Shown: positions 5,461 through 5,465 of the stretch, in pieces
How positions within the stretch are numbered: position 1 is the stretch's first letter
How the letters are laid out: each line of letters starts with the position of its first letter
Source of the DNA: Spirochaetota bacterium
GTDB taxonomy: Bacteria > Spirochaetota > GWE2-31-10 > MWDO01
Length of the DNA stretch: 5,465 nucleotides
Reading direction: 5' to 3'
Assembly: GCA_017998755.1 (NCBI GenBank)
Contig: JAGOCL010000198.1
Span: 1-5,465, forward strand
Notes under the pieces: generated by a model
The model's input: only the letters and a program-made list of their open reading frames with translations
Told to the model about the DNA's origin: nothing
Databases searched by the model: none
Translations under genes and position numbers: made by a program

Positions 5461-5465
5461 ATTTT

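Larger units (their letters stand above)
5090..5465. other. Divergent intergenic region
   Basis: This 376-base stretch separates the minus-strand small gene from a plus-strand gene that appears to start just beyond the window. It holds a candidate minus-strand promoter (5212-5240), a pair of TACAACA repeats (5202-5208, 5224-5230), one copy of the imperfect flanking repeat (5292-5304), a 6-base inverted repeat (5343-5359), and a plus-strand promoter and ribosome binding site at the right end. I see no open frame with a ribosome binding site, no RNA gene and no terminator in it. Confidence 0.6.

Overview
This is a compact, AT-rich bacterial window that looks like a spirochaete chromosome. The lineage call rests mainly on the leftmost gene, whose protein has the layout and conserved segments of the P83/100 antigen family (signal peptide, YNAVYRG and EWPGKT motifs, long charged coiled coil, C-terminal beta domain). 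That family is known essentially from Borrelia, Treponema and relatives. The HD-GYP gene is compatible with this, as its long-insert subfamily is common in spirochaetes and deltaproteobacteria. The species cannot be named from sequence alone.

All four genes lie on the minus strand, so transcription runs right to left. In that order they are: a 167-residue protein with two ribbon-helix-helix-like halves (4586-5089); a 240-residue WG-type (here FG-type) repeat protein (3729-4451); a 624-residue pseudo-receiver/GAF/HD-GYP protein, probably a cyclic-di-GMP phosphodiesterase (1793-3667); and a 560-residue exported P83/100-family protein (2-1684). A divergent plus-strand gene appears to begin just past the right edge: a promoter and a strong ribosome binding site end the window.

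Gaps between genes are short (61-134 bases) apart from the 376-base divergent region at the right. The repeat-protein gene has a good sigma-70-type promoter with an exact TTGACA. The HD-GYP gene follows after 61 bases and may be co-transcribed with it. The P83/100 gene has its own promoter. The upstream regions of the HD-GYP and P83/100 genes share an identical 12-base sequence at almost the same distance from the start codon, which hints at common control. No RNA gene, CRISPR array, insertion sequence or convincing GC-rich terminator is visible.

The least explained part is the right end. The small ribbon-helix-helix-like gene is clearly more AT-rich than its neighbours (about 25% G+C by hand count over 4681-4980), lies between two imperfect copies of a short sequence, and sits opposite an unseen gene. 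It could be a local or acquired regulator. That is inference, and nothing in the window proves a new system.
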